Shown one piece after another: positions 4,840 through 5,370 of a stretch of DNA of 5,370 bases. Origin of the DNA: Methanobacteriota archaeon. GTDB lineage: Archaea > Thermoplasmatota > Thermoplasmata > RBG-16-68-12. Location: the NCBI GenBank assembly GCA_005878995.1, contig VBME01000123.1:1-5370 (forward strand). Reading direction: 5' to 3'. The position numbers were made by a program, and so were the translations under genes. The stretch's first letter is position 1, and the number at the start of each line of letters is the position of its first letter. The notes beneath the pieces are model-generated. The model was not told the DNA's origin. It saw nothing but the letters and a program-made list of their open reading frames with translations, and ran no database searches.

Positions 4840-5370
4840 GTGGTCGACGCACCCGCCGACGTCTTCCTGTTGCCCGGCCCCGTGAAAATGGACCCCCGGG
4901 TGCTCCAGGCGATGAGCGCCCCCGCGATGAACCACCGCGGCCCCGAGTTCCGCACTGACGTTCGAGTGGGGCTCCGCGGTCGATCCGACCCAAGTGGCCG
5001 CGGCCCTCGACGCGGAGGCGTTCAAGGCAGTGACGGTGTGCTGGAACGAGACCTCCACCGGCCTTACGAATCCGATCGCGGAGATCGCGAAGGTCGTGAA
5101 GGCCCGCGACGCGTTCCTCATCGTTGACGGGATTACGGCGGTCGCCGGCCTGGAGAACCGGATGGAGGCCTGGGGGATCGACGCGCTCGTGATGGGCTCG
5201 CAGAAATGCCTCGCGGCCCCGCCGGGCCTCAGCGCCGTGGCTCTCTCGAAGCGGGCATACGAGTCCTTGCATACCGACACCTCGTTCTACACGAACCTCA
5301 AAGCCCATGTCGACGCGCTCGCGAAACAGGACACGCCGTTCACGCCCGCGGTCCCTCTGCTCCTCGCGTT
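4840..5370 (+). pseudogene. Class V aminotransferase (alanine-glyoxylate/serine-pyruvate type) with internal deletion and frameshift, right end cut by window
   Basis: Seen: from GTG 4840, residues 1-39 match the N-terminus of this PLP-dependent family (FLLPGPVKMDPRVLQAM, then NHRGPEFRT). At about 4955 the similarity jumps to the next frame and continues open to the window edge: LTFEWG, then WNETSTGLTNP, LIVDGITAV (Asp codon 5126-5128, the residue that holds the pyridine nitrogen) and GSQKCLAAPPG (PLP-Schiff-base Lys codon 5204-5206). Known: in intact archaeal homologues roughly 70 residues separate the HR-containing block from the EWG block, including the glycine/serine loop that binds the PLP phosphate. 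That part is absent here. The family transfers amino groups from alanine or serine to glyoxylate or pyruvate. Inference: a lost segment of about 200 nt, not a multiple of three. The rest is free of stops and well conserved, so the loss is either very recent or an assembly error. Read as it stands, the frame from 4840 ends at 5127 and cannot give an active enzyme. Confidence 0.8.

Noticed and set aside
4697..4885. A plus-strand frame of 62 codons in the gap before the aminotransferase
   Set aside because: It has no Shine-Dalgarno or suitably placed TATA box, is Arg-rich, and overlaps the conserved N-terminus of the aminotransferase in another frame.

Overview
The window looks like GC-rich archaeal DNA, most likely from a Thermoplasmatota-type lineage assembled from an environmental sample; the phylum is an inference. 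The supporting signs are TATA-like boxes about 27-31 bp upstream of most start codons with almost no 5' leader, frequent GTG starts, small membrane proteins, an extracellular domain dense in N-X-S/T sequons, and a small ribbon-helix-helix regulator. No rRNA, tRNA, IS element or CRISPR array was found.

Left part (73-2950, plus strand): two adjacent genes, both from nuclease or phosphodiesterase superfamilies and both predicted to sit at the cell envelope. The first is a secreted, C-terminally anchored protein with a lamin-tail-like (LTD) domain followed by two phospholipase D (HKD) domains. The second is a Cas4-like PD-(D/E)XK nuclease with the four iron-sulfur cysteines and the full catalytic motif set, but with four transmembrane helices inserted between its N-terminal Cys/His motifs and its catalytic core. 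Those four helices are a tandem duplication of one TM hairpin with a 63-residue period. The pair could process DNA at the membrane; this is the most interesting part of the window. The two reading frames overlap by 161 nt, which may reflect a real overlap or a frameshift near the end of the first gene.

Middle part (2947-4169, minus strand): three small membrane proteins of unknown function, convergent with the nuclease pair. Two of them (3785 to 2947) form a GTGA-coupled operon: a single-pass protein with a sequon-rich extracellular domain, then a two-TM protein with a C-terminal coiled coil. The third (4169-3840) has its own promoter.

Right part (4170-5370): an intergenic stretch holds a hairpin plus T-rich tract that fits a minus-strand terminator and may also carry a plus-strand promoter for a 26-codon small ORF with a strong Shine-Dalgarno. 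Next come a minus-strand ribbon-helix-helix regulator, whose promoter is flanked by two inverted repeats, and a plus-strand class V aminotransferase (alanine-glyoxylate/serine-pyruvate type). The aminotransferase lacks about 70 internal residues and changes frame at the same point, so it is either a pseudogene or an assembly error; it runs off the right edge.
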